Shown piece by piece: positions 11,252-21,863 of a DNA stretch of 64,000 bases. The stretch is from Heritiera littoralis (Eukaryota; Streptophyta; Magnoliopsida; Malvales; Malvaceae). Position 1 is the first letter of the stretch. The number at the start of each line of letters is the position of its first letter. The stretch covers positions 186,001 through 250,000 of the forward strand of contig JAPDPK010000171.1 in the NCBI GenBank assembly GCA_031772115.1, written 5' to 3'. The position numbers were made by a program, and so were the translations under genes. The notes under the pieces were generated by a model, which saw nothing but the letters and a program-made list of their open reading frames with translations, had not been told where the DNA came from and did not search any database.

Positions 11252-11440
11252 AATTCAAGACATAAAACTTTACATTTTTATATTTTAATGATTTAAAATA
11301 GTGATTTAAATGATTATATCTTTAAAGTATGAAAGTTTTATAAATAAAAAATTTGAATCTCAAGGCTTGTTTTTTTTTTTTTTGATAATGGACAAACTGA
11401 TTAATTGAATTAAACTTTGATTTTACCAATTAATTCAATT
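11252..11440 (+). repeat. Direct repeat copy 1 flanking the captured transporter exons
   Basis: About 190 bp, from ATTCAAGACATAAAACTTTA to TTACCAATTAATTCAATT, nearly identical to 12389-12582. The differences I see are one T/A change, one G/A change and the length of an internal T run. The two copies bracket the sugar-transporter fragment. Confidence 0.9.
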
Positions 11441-11591
11441 AAAACTTAATATGCTAGTGGATTTTGCTTCACAATCATCTTGACTCTTTGATCGCCTATG
11501 CGAGCTTAATAGGCAAAGTTCTTGTCATTACTCTGTAAAACTGATGAGTTGGCAAAATGGATTGCCTTTTAATTCTAAGTTTACTTTTCAG

Positions 11592-12313
11592 ATGGGATAT
11601 TAAGCACCTGTTCAATCTACTATCACAAAGAATCTTGACCTATCTGTTGCAGCAGAGGTTGGTTGAAGAATTTTTCTGTTTGGTAACATCTTTTTGCTGT
11701 TGATTCTGCAGCCCTCTAGGATAACACTTGCTGAAAATTGAGGATCAGCTTCTTAATATGTATCATCTTTTTCATGCATTTATCAGATCATATTTCTTTT
11801 CTGATGAAGCATCATCTTAGTTTTATTCATCTATGAATTCCCATTTGGAATCTATATCCATTTCATTCCTGCATACAGTTTTCATTATTTGGTTCCATAC
11901 TCAATGTTGGCTCAATGAGTGGTGCTATCACAAGTGGGCGAATTGCAGACTACATAGGACGAAAAGGGGTAATGCAAAATTTGGACATATCTTTTCACTA
12001 GCATTGCAAGCATGAATGTGAGAAATGAATCCTATATTAATCCAACTATATTTAATTTGAATTAGACAATGGGAATAGCTTCTGCCTTCAGTATTACAGG
12101 ATGGATAGCTACTTATTTCTCCTAGGTGTGTGTTTATAGCAGCACTTTGCCTGTTCATTGAGTTTCAATTCTGAAGTAATATTCAAGAAAAATAATTTTA
12201 CATGTTTTCATTCTTATCTTTCTCTCCATGTCCTAATATTTTACAAGGGAGCTTTGTTACTTGATACCGGAAGATTCCTCTCTGGATATGGAATTGGAAT
12301 TTTCACTTATGTG
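11592..12313 (+). pseudogene. Captured fragment of an ERD6-like sugar transporter gene (4 exons with introns)
   Basis: Four short exons follow each other with intron-like spacers. At 11592-11657, MGY, then a TAA stop, then APVQSTITKNLDLSVAAE. At 11879-11968, FSLFGSILNVGSMSGAITSG followed by RIADYIGRKG. At 12066-12125, MGIASAFSITGWIATYFS and a TAG stop. At 12248-12313, GALLLDTGRFLSGYGIGIF. Together they match the N-terminal part of ERD6-like monosaccharide transporters (major facilitator superfamily), including the loop with the G-x-x-x-D-x-x-G-R-[KR]-G signature. Each exon has AG before it and GT after it, so genomic DNA rather than cDNA was captured. Two in-frame stops rule out function. The fragment lies inside the Harbinger borders and between two direct repeats, opposite in strand to the transposon genes. 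Confidence 0.8.
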
Positions 12314-12388
12314 GTATGCGGTTATACTGAATTTATTTGATTACTTCTGAGTTTATCATCATAATGTAAACTTTGATTTTACCAATTA

Positions 12389-12582
12389 ATTCAAGACATA
12401 AAACTTTACATATTTATATTTTAATGATTTAAAATAGTGATTTAAATGATTATATCTTTAAAGTATGAAAGTTTTATAAATAAAAAATTTGAATCTCAAG
12501 GCTTGTTTTCTTTTTTTTTTTTTTTGATAATGGACAAACTGATTAATTAAATTAAACTTTGATTTTACCAATTAATTCAATT
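12389..12582 (+). repeat. Direct repeat copy 2 flanking the captured transporter exons
   Basis: Near-identical to 11252-11440. In addition, a 27-base piece of the repeat's end (TAAACTTTGATTTTACCAAT and following bases) precedes this copy at 12366-12392. The order is therefore end-piece, full unit, end-piece, as expected if a recombination junction formed inside the unit. Confidence 0.9.
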
Positions 12583-13483
12583 GATATAAAATGTTTTAGA
12601 CTACCTTGAGAATTTGAAGCTACAAAATATAGCAAACATTTTCTTAAAATTCTTTGTATTTTTTATATAATCTTAGAACTATAAAATAATACAAAACCCA
12701 ATGCTTTTTTTTTATAAGCCAAATAGATTTGATTAAATTATCCAAAAGCATATGTCAAGCAACAAAGCTAGTGACAGCAAATCTGAAGCATAGATATGTA
12801 ACAAACCATCAGAACATATTCTAGGCAAAACCACCATAAGCCCTACATTACAACCCAAACCCAAAAAGAACAAATCAAACTAGACGAACAACTAAGAACC
12901 AATCTCAGCCAAAAGCAAAAAGCAACAAAATGATCAAAGTTTTGAAACAGAGCAGCTCTTTGACGTTAGTCACCATAAACAAGCATTCTTAAATTATCAA
13001 AATAATTATGTTACTAACCTTTTTTGTTAGTTGCTTGAGAAGATGGTAGATTTGATGAAGATTTGATGAAAAATGACACGCTTTGAAGGAAGGAAACAAG
13101 AAATTGAAAGAGTAGCTTTGAAGCACAGAGAAGAAGAGATGCAGAACGGCTGGTAGAAAAGAAACGAGAAAGGAAAGGATGGCTGGTTAGGGCTTTCTGT
13201 GTTTTAAAGGAAAATACGATAAAACTGCTGGTAGTAGGACTCGATATTAGGACCTCATTAAAGTGTTACTGTTCGTCACTGTTCACTCGTGTTTTTGAGA
13301 AAATCTGTTTCCAAAATGTTTTGGAAACTGATGGAAACACAAAATCTGTGTTTCCTGTTATTTTCGAAATATTGTTGCCAAATTTTGCAATTATAAAACA
13401 AAACAAGTTAACCAAACACAATTTTTATTTTTTGTTGCAAGATTTTAAAAACAAAAGCATAAAACATAAAACAAAATCATAAT
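12583..13483 (-). other. Right subterminal region of the Harbinger element, probable promoter side
   Basis: No gene on either strand. On the minus strand it lies upstream of ORF1. It includes a GA-rich leader-like stretch (13060-13190, plus-strand coordinates) and TTTAAAAC near 13200, which could be a core promoter. This is inference only. Confidence 0.35.
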
Positions 13484-13494
13484 CAAACAACCCC
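13484..13494 (-). repeat. Right terminal inverted repeat of the Harbinger element
   Basis: CAAACAACCCC is followed by the target duplication TTA. It is the exact reverse complement of the left end. Confidence 0.85.
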
Positions 13495-13497
13495 TTA

Positions 13498-14193
13498 ATT
13501 TCTACACTGAAGCTACAGGAGTCCTTGAAGGGAGGAGGATTGGAGGAGTTGAGAATTAAGGGAAGTGGACTGTTCCAAGGATGCAAAAGGTGAGAAAAAA
13601 TTGTTGACACAGAAGCTTATATACACGAAAAGAGGATGACGAAAAAAGAGACAGTTTACAGATGACGTGGTTTCGTGTGAAAAGAGGAAATCCCACCAAA
13701 TTTATTCATTAGATTGTGAGATATGCACTAGTGAAAATTCTTGGTTCACATTGAATCAAGTGTCACGCTATCCACTCATAGCAACGTCAGCAGTCAATGC
13801 AGGTTGTGCATTGATTAATATTACTTTTGTACCATGGCTCTTTTTTTTAATATTCTATTGTCAAAATATAATCCTTTCACTAACTGCTGAATTAAGTACA
13901 GAAACAACAATGATCCTAGAATAGCCTTGCCCTCTTAAATTAAGTGTCAGAATAGAGAAAGGAGAGAAACTTTTAATGTATTTGTCAAGAAATTACTTTA
14001 CGGAATAAATAGAATAAAACCAAAGATACAAGTGATAAACTCAAATGAAAGTGAATGATAAGTGCAAAACAAATACATGTACACACGAGTATAAGTAAAT
14101 AAAAACTTCTAGATGCCTCAGCAGTCATAATCACAAGGTATGCAAATGTATAACTTAAAATGTTGAAAAGAATCATAGTAGTTTCCTTTTTTT
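13498..14193. other. Spacer between Harbinger and second gypsy element
   Basis: No supported gene. Short open frames here lack family resemblance. Confidence 0.5.
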
Positions 14194-14198
14194 ACATG

Positions 14199-14786
14199 TT
14201 TTGTTACACAAAACAACAATAAAGATATACTGACGTTGATGTTCGTACTTTGTCTGTATGTGTCTCCAAAAAGCTTCTGTAAAATAAGAAAAGTCAGAGA
14301 GACGCAGGGGTGGTTCCATGTGTAGACACTCTGATGCTTAAGTCAGCAAAAAGTTCTTCAATATTGGGAACGTAAAAGCCAGTAGTCAAAAATTGGGGAA
14401 TAAGATTATACCTGGGGCCTATTTATAGGCGAATATTCTAGGTTAATTACCTGAGGATAAGTGCGTCATTTTTCTAAGAGTTTGTTTCTGAATATAACAC
14501 AAATTCCCCAAATCTCGGGAAAAGTAAAGGCCTGTAGCCAACAAGAGACCCATAACGCGTGGCATGTTGTGGTGTCAGGGGTCTATCGCTGACGGAAATC
14601 GGAATTGCGCCACGTGTCGCGTGATGATGACAGACGATAGACGAGGGAGTCTATCGCCAGCGATATGCGTCATGTCGCAACAGTGCCTTCTGTGGCCGAA
14701 GGCCACATGGCCCAATGATCCCTTGCCACGTGGTGATTCCTGACGCCTTTGGGCCTGGCCCAATGTAGATAGATTTTGTCATATCA
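14199..14786 (-). repeat. 3' LTR (relative to pol) of the second gypsy element
   Basis: 588 bp, plus-strand ends TTTTGTTACAC...GTCATATCA. The partner copy has TGTTGTTACAC...GTCATGTCA, so the outer base pair of this copy is mutated. The ACATG target duplication lies on its left. Confidence 0.9.
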
Positions 14787-14806
14787 GTTGCTCCCTACTC
14801 TCTTGT
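14787..14806 (-). promoter_or_regulatory. Polypurine tract of the second gypsy element
   Basis: On the minus strand AAGAGAGTAGGGAGCAAC directly precedes the 3' LTR, the position of the plus-strand primer. Confidence 0.65.
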
Positions 14807-14824
14807 TGGATTTCTCCAATAAGA

Positions 14825-14977
14825 GAGTATAAATATGTGTTTTGGGCCTTAGCCCGCAGTGAATAGTCCTCATTTTTGTGATTTCTTTTGGTATTTTTTT
14901 TGTAGGTGAAAATCTTGGTTCTGTGGGAGACGTCATCAGGCGCGACGTTTGGTATTCTCTGTCGCTGCTATATAAAC
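14825..14977 (+). promoter_or_regulatory. Two TATA boxes for the opposite-strand gene
   Basis: GTATAAATATG (14827-14837) and CTATATAAAC (14968-14977) lie on the plus strand just inside the LTR and 340-490 bases before the ATG of the opposite-strand gene. GACGTC palindrome-type elements lie between them. This position suggests an internal promoter independent of the LTR. Confidence 0.55.
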
Positions 14978-15204
14978 GGTTGGGGCTTGACGTAGACGAT
15001 CACAAGAAACCTCTGCGCTAGCACTTTGCCGCACACCATTTTATTCTTCCACCGAAAGTACCTATTGCCAAAGTCTTTCGCCCCACACCAAGAGTCTTTC
15101 GCCTACCGTGGTAACAGTAAGTATCCACCTGTCGCGATATTTATCACCTTTCGCGTTATTTTTAGGTCTCCCGTTGGTGCCTTAGTCTCTCACTCAATAG
15201 GTAT

Positions 15205-15300
15205 ATCGCCATAAGCCTGTCGCCCATTAGGTTTGTCGCCCATTAAGTTTGTCGTCTGTTAGGTTTGTCGTCTATCAGGTCTGTCGCCTGTTTTTGGTTT
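15205..15300 (+). repeat. Six units of a 16-bp repeat in the leader of the opposite-strand gene
   Basis: Units such as GTCGCCCATTAGGTTT, GTCGCCCATTAAGTTT and GTCGTCTGTTAGGTTT follow head to tail and end just before the ATG at 15318. Confidence 0.8.
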
Positions 15301-15317
15301 TCCCTCACCCCTTTGCC

Positions 15318-17955
15318 ATGTCTTCGCAACGTTCGGGTAAGACACTTAAAACGGGTGGTGTTGTGTGTTCTTTGATAAATGCTGACTTAGAGGAGATCAG
15401 GACTCGTTTTCCTCTTCTCTCTGGTTATCGTTTTAGACTCCCAACTGAAGGGGAGGTTATACCCGACTTGGTTAGAAACGGTGTAGCTGTTCATAAGGCT
15501 TCTTTATCCTTCGGTTTTCGCTTCCCTTTTCCTAAGTTTGCCGAAGCATTTCTTAGGTATAAGGACATCATCCCGTGTCAACTTCATCCCCATGCGTGGG
15601 CTCAACTGGTAACGTTTTCCGTAGTGTGTCGTAACTTGGATATTGTTCCAACAGTTCCTCTTTTAAGTGCCTTTTTCAGAGTTCGTGGGTTAAAAGGGTT
15701 AATAACGTTCTCTCTTCAAAGGTTAAAGGTCGACGAGTTTCTACCAATAAAATCTTCTCGGACCTTCCTAATAAATTGCGCGGCTTTGAGAGCGAGTGGG
15801 TCGTTGTTGAGATTCCAAGCGACTTGCGGATTCGCACTAGATGGAATCGTGATACCATCGACCACTCACAACGCTCGAAAAAATTTAAAACAGAAACTTT
15901 AAGAGACTAATTTGGTGAGCCTATTCGGCGAATCTGTTCTACTGGAGAGCGTAATTTATTTTCCCTTTTAACCCTAGAGAATATTGTCGCAGCCGGCTGG
16001 GGGGTAAACAGGACCGTTCTTGGGGCTTCTGCTGCCCCATCTAACCTCCCTACAACTCCACGTGTTTCTGATGCTGGTCCTAGCCAGCCACCCCCGGTAC
16101 TCGTAGCCGAAGCATCCATCCCCGTAGGTCGCCTTGTAGATGAATCCTCTTCAGACTTAGAGGCGAGACCCCTGAGGTCGTGGGTACTAGTGATCAACTA
16201 GAGGAGAACCCTAAGTGGACTCGGGTCAACGCCTTCGGGAGTCCTTTCGTCGATTTTCTGTTGGATTCAAACTTGAATAGTTTAGAGGAATTTGGTGGTT
16301 TTTTATGTTTCTAATCCTTTTTTACTTCTTGTATGCGTGTGCGTGGCGTTTTACTTGGTCAGCTAATCCTTTCCTTTCATATTATGCAGGCATGAACTTC
16401 CAAGATTTAATGTGTAGGAGGGATGCCAGTGTTGTTGCTCGAGCGGCTCCTCCTTCTCAATCGCAAGTTAGAGCCCCCTCATCTGGACCGGCTCGTGCTC
16501 CTACTCCTCCTCTCCTCCTGCTACCGGTGGATCCAGCCGTCCTACACAAAGGCTGGGAGAAATAAAAGAAAGAGGCCTCTTGTTTATGATCGTGGTTCGG
16601 ACGATCATGAGAGCTCCGAGTCCCAAAGGAGTGATTCATCCCATCAAGAAGGTGGCTCTCGTGTCGCTGAGTGTAGGTCAGCTCCTCGCTAGCCTAGGCG
16701 CAAATACAGGAAGAGGTTGATTATTGAAGCCTCAATGCCTACAAGACCAATCTTGCCTAAGGTAGCCGATCCTACTTTAAGGCGCTATCCAGTTGATAGC
16801 GGGGTCGTTGTAGGTGGAGAAGACTTCCAGACCTATCCCGGAGTGAACGACAATGATAGCATCAAGGAGGTCGGGATGGCGTCTCGTCTAGCCTGGAGCA
16901 CCATCCTTCCTCGTGATGAGGCAAGGCTTTTCACAAACCTTACAGAAGCGGAGGATAATTCTGACTATCTCGCTATGAAGGTGAGAGCTTTGTGCTTGTT
17001 TGGTAATTAAATTTCCCTTTTTTTTAACCTCTTCCGTCAAGTTTTTTGAGTTACTTCTGTTTTTGTCTTATCAGACGACTCAACAACTTGCGGCTGTCAA
17101 TGCTCGACACAGGCTCTCAGGGAGCAAGCTGACAAAGACATTTGTGAGCTTCAAGAGCAAAAAATGGAGCTTTTGAATGAGGTTGTTCAACTTCGCCCTT
17201 ATCCCAAAAGGGTGGAAGAGTTGACTACAAGGAATGCTGATCTCGAGTAGAGGCTCCAAGAAAAGCAGGCGAAGGTGGTTTCCCTTCAGGGGTATGAAGA
17301 AGCTTACAATAAGGCCGTCAATGATCGGGGAGCTATGGAGAGGCAGCGGGATGAGGCCATTGAGGAGCTACAAAACGTTCTGGACCATTAAAAAGAGGTT
17401 CGAACCGAGGCCGTCCTTGAATACCGCCTGTTCTAGCATTGCTTTAACAAGAAAGCAGAGTTCGCGACGGGATTCATCAAGTACGGCTTCTATTTGGCTC
17501 GTGCTTGGCTGGAGAAGCATTGGCCTAATGAGGCTTTCCCCAAATTGCTCTTTACTAAGGAAGCCAAGTACTACGAAGCTCCTTCTTGGACCAAGTATGA
17601 GCCTGGTTTGCAAGGTCCGGACGCTTATTTAGAGGAGGGAGTCGTAGATGACTTGGACAATCTTGAGGGTCCGTGGCTTCTTCGACAACCACAGAGTCAG
17701 CCTGAGTCTTCTGAAGCGCGTGACCAATCTGGGCCTTCAGCAGTGCCAGCGAGCTTGAGTTTATTGAGGCAGGCGATCAGCCTGAGCCTATCGAGGCACT
17801 ATTAGGGCTAGATGGCGATGAGCTCCAGTTTTTTGATTCTGCTGCTGCCGACCCTGTGAAAGACTTCGCGGCTGTTGTTGGGCCTTCAACCGAGGCTCCT
17901 TCTTCTGGGATAGCTCCTCAGGATCCTGATCATCCGACAGCTTCTTCAACTCCCT
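15318..17955 (+). pseudogene. Opposite-strand gene of the Tat element (putative gypsy-type transposon protein), spliced and decayed
   Basis: It starts at ATG 15318 (MSSQRSGK). Residues to about 15700 resemble the plant 'putative gypsy type transposon' domain (IRTRFPLLSGYRFRLP, FAEAFLRYKDIIPCQLHPHA, FSVVCRNLDIVPTVPLLSAF). A frame change near 15730 leads to FSDLPNKLRGFESEWVVVEI in another frame. Introns with GT-AG ends are supported at about 16295-16389 and, clearly, 16981-17074. The last part is coiled-coil-like (DKDICELQEQKMELLNEVVQ) and then acidic, with several in-frame stops. Its function is unknown in the family. It converges on pol, and the two 3' ends face each other across a minisatellite. 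Introns read on this strand mean it was shaped as its own transcription unit. Confidence 0.7.
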
Positions 17956-18565
17956 AGGATCTTGATCCTCTGGCTCTTCAAGACCCTAGTACTGATGTAG
18001 CGTCTTCTCAGCCGGCTAACTCGGTCCTTGCCGTATATTAGGATTTTGTATTTTTTGTTTTGTTTGTTAACTCTGATGTACAGATTCATTTTTTAATGAA
18101 AAAGTACCATTTCATTCTGTAGCTTTCTTTTGTCTATGTTAATTCAGTAGAATATCTTGTATAACTGTTACATCACAAAGTCTTGAAGCAGTATTAGAAA
18201 GATCAAATAATTCTGTTTTTTGCAGCAAAAGCGTACCTTTACACCATGTTGCTCCCCAAGTTCTGTTTTGAAATAGTGTTGTCATTCCTGTTCAAAGATG
18301 AACTTTTCTCGAGCGTTGTGCCTATCTCGCACTTTTTTGCTTAAGGACTTTTTAGAATAATCAAGACTAAAATGCCAAGGTGTTAACCATAATTTGTCAA
18401 CTTATTGCAACATATTAATCTGAAAAATTTTAACATACCTCGTAAGATGTTATATAGTTTGTATCTTTTGTGTTACTTGGATATCGCAGTTGTCAGTTTG
18501 CTCATTGCTTGATGATTCCGCGATTTGCCTTTTTGCTCACTTTTTACGTTTAAGGACTTGTATTT
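17956..18565. other. Non-coding segment between the opposite-strand gene and the minisatellite
   Basis: AT-rich sequence, probably the 3' trailer of the opposite-strand gene, with a TTTTTAATGAAAAAG stretch near 18090. No gene seen. Confidence 0.45.
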
Positions 18566-18915
18566 GCCCGTCTCGCACCTTTTTGTGCTTAGGGACTTTT
18601 AGATGTGCCCGTCTCGCGCATTTTTCGCTTAGGGACTTTTGAGTTGCCCGTCTCGCGCATTTTTTGCTTAGGGACTTGTATTTGCCCGTTCGCGCATTTT
18701 TCACTTAGGGACTTTTGAGTTGCCCGTCTCGCGAATTTTTCGCTTAGGGACTTTAGTTTGCCCGTCTGGCGCATTTTTCACTTAGAGACTTTTTGAGTTG
18801 CCCGTCTGGCACATTTTTCACTTAGGGACTTTTTGAGTTGCCCGTCTCGCGCATTTTTCGCTTAGGATTTTACTTTGCCCGTCTCGCGCATTTTTCACTT
18901 AGGGACTTTTGAGTG
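18566..18915 (+). repeat. Minisatellite of about nine 39-bp units
   Basis: The unit reads GCCCGTCTCGCGCATTTTTC then GCTTAGGGACTTTTGAGTT, with small changes (CGC/GGC, GCTT/ACTT). A more diverged unit lies upstream at about 18525. It is placed between the converging ends of pol and the opposite-strand gene. Confidence 0.92.
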
Positions 18916-19199
18916 GCCAACTTTTGCCTCGTTTCAATTCCTGTAACACATAATCTGTCTCATACATTGCATTAGAGAATATAGAAAGTGAATAGCTGGC
19001 CTTTATTCATGAATCAGATAATCGCAAAACAATAATATCTGTAAAGTAACGGAGTAATAGATGGAAAAGTAAAGACAAGAATAATAATAATCAGAAAAAA
19101 GTACAATGTTTACTGTCAGTACAGCTTGAGATGGTTGGCGTTCCAAGTCTTTGAGATCTTTTTTCCTTGCAAGGTTTCTAAAGTGCATGTGCTAAGTCC

Positions 19200-20300
19200 G
19201 ATCACTCTTATGATTCTGTAAGGTCCTTCCTAATTAGCTCGGAGTTTTCCATCCTCCCTATGGGCGTTTGTAATCGCAGGCTTTCTCAGTACCAAGTCTC
19301 CTTTTTGCAATTCCCTGTTCTTAACTCGTGCATTGTAATAAGTGGCTACTCTATGTTGGTAGGCCGCCAATCTCATTTTTGCCATGTCTCTTAACTCATC
19401 TATCAGGTCTACATTCTCCCTTAGTTCCTGAGAGTTAAGTTCTTCAATGTAAGGGACCAATCTAAGTGACTCAACTCCAATTTCAACCGGGATAAGGGCT
19501 TCAGTCCCATACACCAAATTGAACGGTGTTTCCCCTGTCGACACTTTGCTTGTCGTTCTATAGGCCCATAGGACACTCGGGAGCTCATCTACCCATGCTC
19601 CATTTGCCTTGTCCAGTCTGGTCTTTAAACCATGTAGTATAGTCGATTACTCACTTCTGCCTGTCCATTCTGTGGGTAAGATATAGAAGATATTCTTACC
19701 TGAATACTTAGGCCCTTACAGAAATCCTGGAAAGCATCACAGTTGAATTGCTTCCCATGATCTACATTTATCACATGGGGTATCCCAAATCGGCAAATTA
19801 TGTCCTTTCACACCATTGCTTCCACCTTCTTCTCAGAAATTGAAGCCAAAGGCTCTGCCTCTGTCCACTTCGTGAAGTAATCCGTGGGCACAAGAAGGTA
19901 CTTCCTTTGTCTGAACCTAGGGGAAAAGGTCCCAGGATATTTAACCCCCATTGTGCGAATGGAGTCGGTTGGAGAGTGTTATGAAGGGCCGAAACTGGCG
20001 CAGTAGCTATAGGAGCGAATTTCTGACACTTTTCGCATCTTCGCACTTTGTCTGTGGCATCCTTCCTCAGTGTAGGCCATTAAAACCCCGCTTGTAATAT
20101 TTTCAAAGCTAGGGCTTGAGCCCCCAAGTGCTCACCACATATTCCTTCATGAACTTCAGCTAAGGTGCATTCAGCCTGTTGGGGCCCTAGACACTTCTGC
20201 AAGGGCATTGTGAATCCACGCTTATAGAGTTCTCCATTTACCAGGGTAAACTTAGGCACTATTCAATTTTAGCCTTCGAGCTTCATCTTTGTCTGTTGGG
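19200..20300 (-). pseudogene. int: Integrase of the second gypsy element
   Basis: Read from high to low coordinates: connection peptide with an H-H zinc-finger half near 20150, MRRCEKCQKFAPI (CxxC half) at 20046, LNILGPFPLG of the core near 19950, and the end of the core (MSTGETPFNLVYGTEALIPV) plus the C-terminal part to about 19230. Stops and frame changes occur at about 19560-19800. It would insert cDNA into the genome if intact; here it is dead. The usual RNase H domains should precede it but are absent, and the sequence passes from RT to the connection peptide within about 100 bases. Confidence 0.82.
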
Positions 20301-20365
20301 AGTGTGCCCCTAATATATAGTCTTTGATCGGGATTCTCCAATCATTTCCAATCTCAATATCTCAA

Positions 20366-21160
20366 TATCACGATTCAACTTCTCTAACGGTATTGGGTGG
20401 CCTCATGTCCAAAATAGCTTGAACTTTCTCGGGATTAGCTTCTATTCCCCGGTTAGTAATCATGAATCCCAGAAACTTTCCAGACTTCATCCCGAATGAG
20501 CATTTATTGGGGTTCAACTTTATCTCATACTGTCGCAACACATTAAATACCTTCGTCATTTTCTTGGCATGCGATTCCTCTGTCAACTTTTTATGATCAT
20601 ATCATCAACATAGGCTTCCATGGTGTTGCCTAACAAGTCTTTGAACACCTTATTCACCATGAGCTAGTAGGTTGCCCCCGCGTTTTTCAAACCGAATGGC
20701 ATTACTCAATAGCAATATGTCGTACTATTGGTAATGAAGGAAGTCTTCTCCTCATCATCCGGATGCATCATGATTTGGTGGTACCCCGAAAAGGCATCTA
20801 AGAAACTAAGCAATTCGTACCCACAAGTTTCATCTACTAACTTGTCAATTCGAGGTAGTAGATACAAATCCTTAGGGCAAGCTTTGTTCAGGTCCGTGAA
20901 GTCCACACACATTCTCCATTTCCTGTTGGCTTTCTTCACCATCACAACATTAGCCAACCATTCCGGATAGTTAACTTCTCTAATAAATTCCGCCCGCAAC
21001 AATTTTGAGATTTCTTCGTTTATGACCTGTTGCCTCTCTAATGCAAAATTCCTCTTCTTTTGCTTTATTGGCCTTGCCCCTAAGACTACATTCAACCGAT
21101 AACAAACAACTTCAGGGTCAATTCCAGGCAAATCGGCTGGGGTCCATGCAAACACATCAC
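20366..21160 (-). pseudogene. pol: Reverse transcriptase of the second gypsy element
   Basis: It begins MFAWTPADLPGIDPEVVCYR, a typical Tat RT entry. Then come VMVKKANRKWRMCVDFTDLN, LLSFLDAFSGYHQI (first catalytic Asp) and, after a frame change near 20700, the active-site box YVDD at about 20610 followed by a stop. The thumb region continues to KFLGFMITNRGIEANP near 20460. The palm Asp residues are kept, but at least two breaks interrupt the frame. After the thumb (VREVES) the frame ends and the RNase H domain is missing. Confidence 0.85.
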
Positions 21161-21189
21161 TATTCTCCTTTAAGCATCAAATTATTTCC

Positions 21190-21863
21190 CTTTTTACTTC
21201 TTCAGGCAATTGGCTTCCCACATACACTATTCTTTCTTCATCTTCTTCATCCAACCGGATTGCATCCATCTCCTCATCAGGTTTTGGCTTGAGCGGTTCT
21301 TCAATTGTAAGGGTTTCCTTCCTCTAAATCCCCTTACACGTGGTGGATGCGACGTTACACGTTCTGGCTTTTCTTTGATCTCCCCTTACTTGTCCAACAC
21401 CATGAGGAGTCGGAAACTTCATTAACAAATAGCAGGGATGCACCACCGCTCTCATGTCATTCAACAATGGCCGTCTGAAGATCATATTATAAGCCACGGA
21501 CGTTAATTTCACCACCATAAACAACGCTTAACGGACGACACCTTTTGGGCTCTCCCCTAATGTAACAAGTAGCTGAATGGCACCTACTACTTTTACCTTC
21601 TGTCCAGAGAAATCGTATAAGGGTGTAGGTACTGGCTTCAACCTGTCCTCCGTGATATTCATCCTTTCAAAGCAGTTTCAGTAGATCAAGTTCATCGAAC
21701 TCCCATTGTCGAACAAGATTCGACTCACTGGATGCTTTGCTAGCACCGTTGAAATTACCATCGGGTGATCATGGGGAACCACTACATCTCCTCTATCAGC
21801 TGGTGTAAAAGTAATGGGTTCCTCATCCTGCTTTTCCTCCATTATTGAGTTGATTTTGTGGGC
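21190..21863 (-). pseudogene. pro: Aspartic protease and linker of the second gypsy element
   Basis: Near 21715 the minus strand reads ILFDNGSSMNLIY, the D-[TSN]-G catalytic box of retroviral-type proteases (Asn in place of Thr/Ser, as in many Tat elements). The fold continues to MIFRRPLLNDMRAVV near 21470. Stops lie at about 21680, 21528 and 21326. The acidic linker to RT follows. Confidence 0.75.

Larger units (their letters stand above)
7538..13494 (-). mobile_element. PIF/Harbinger DNA transposon, complete (5957 bp)
   Basis: The left end GGGGTTGTTTG (7538-7548) is the exact reverse complement of the right end CAAACAACCCC (13484-13494). Both ends are flanked by TTA (7535-7537 and 13495-13497), the 3-bp TTA/TAA duplication known for this superfamily. 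Inside on the minus strand are the two genes typical of the family, a Myb/SANT-like ORF1 and a DDE transposase. The right-hand 2.8 kb holds pieces of a sugar-transporter gene and a duplicated 190-bp segment. The transposase frame is intact, so this could be or recently was an autonomous copy; ORF1 has a problem at its start. Confidence 0.88.

Noticed and set aside
7538..13494. hAT assignment for this element because of the GGGGTTGTTTG end
   Set aside because: A 3-bp TTA target duplication and DDE-type Harbinger transposase with Myb/SANT partner fit PIF/Harbinger; hAT would give 8-bp duplications.
15907..16197. 96-codon minus-strand frame
   Set aside because: Complement of the Pro/Ser-rich part of the opposite-strand gene; that gene explains the open reading on the plus strand better.
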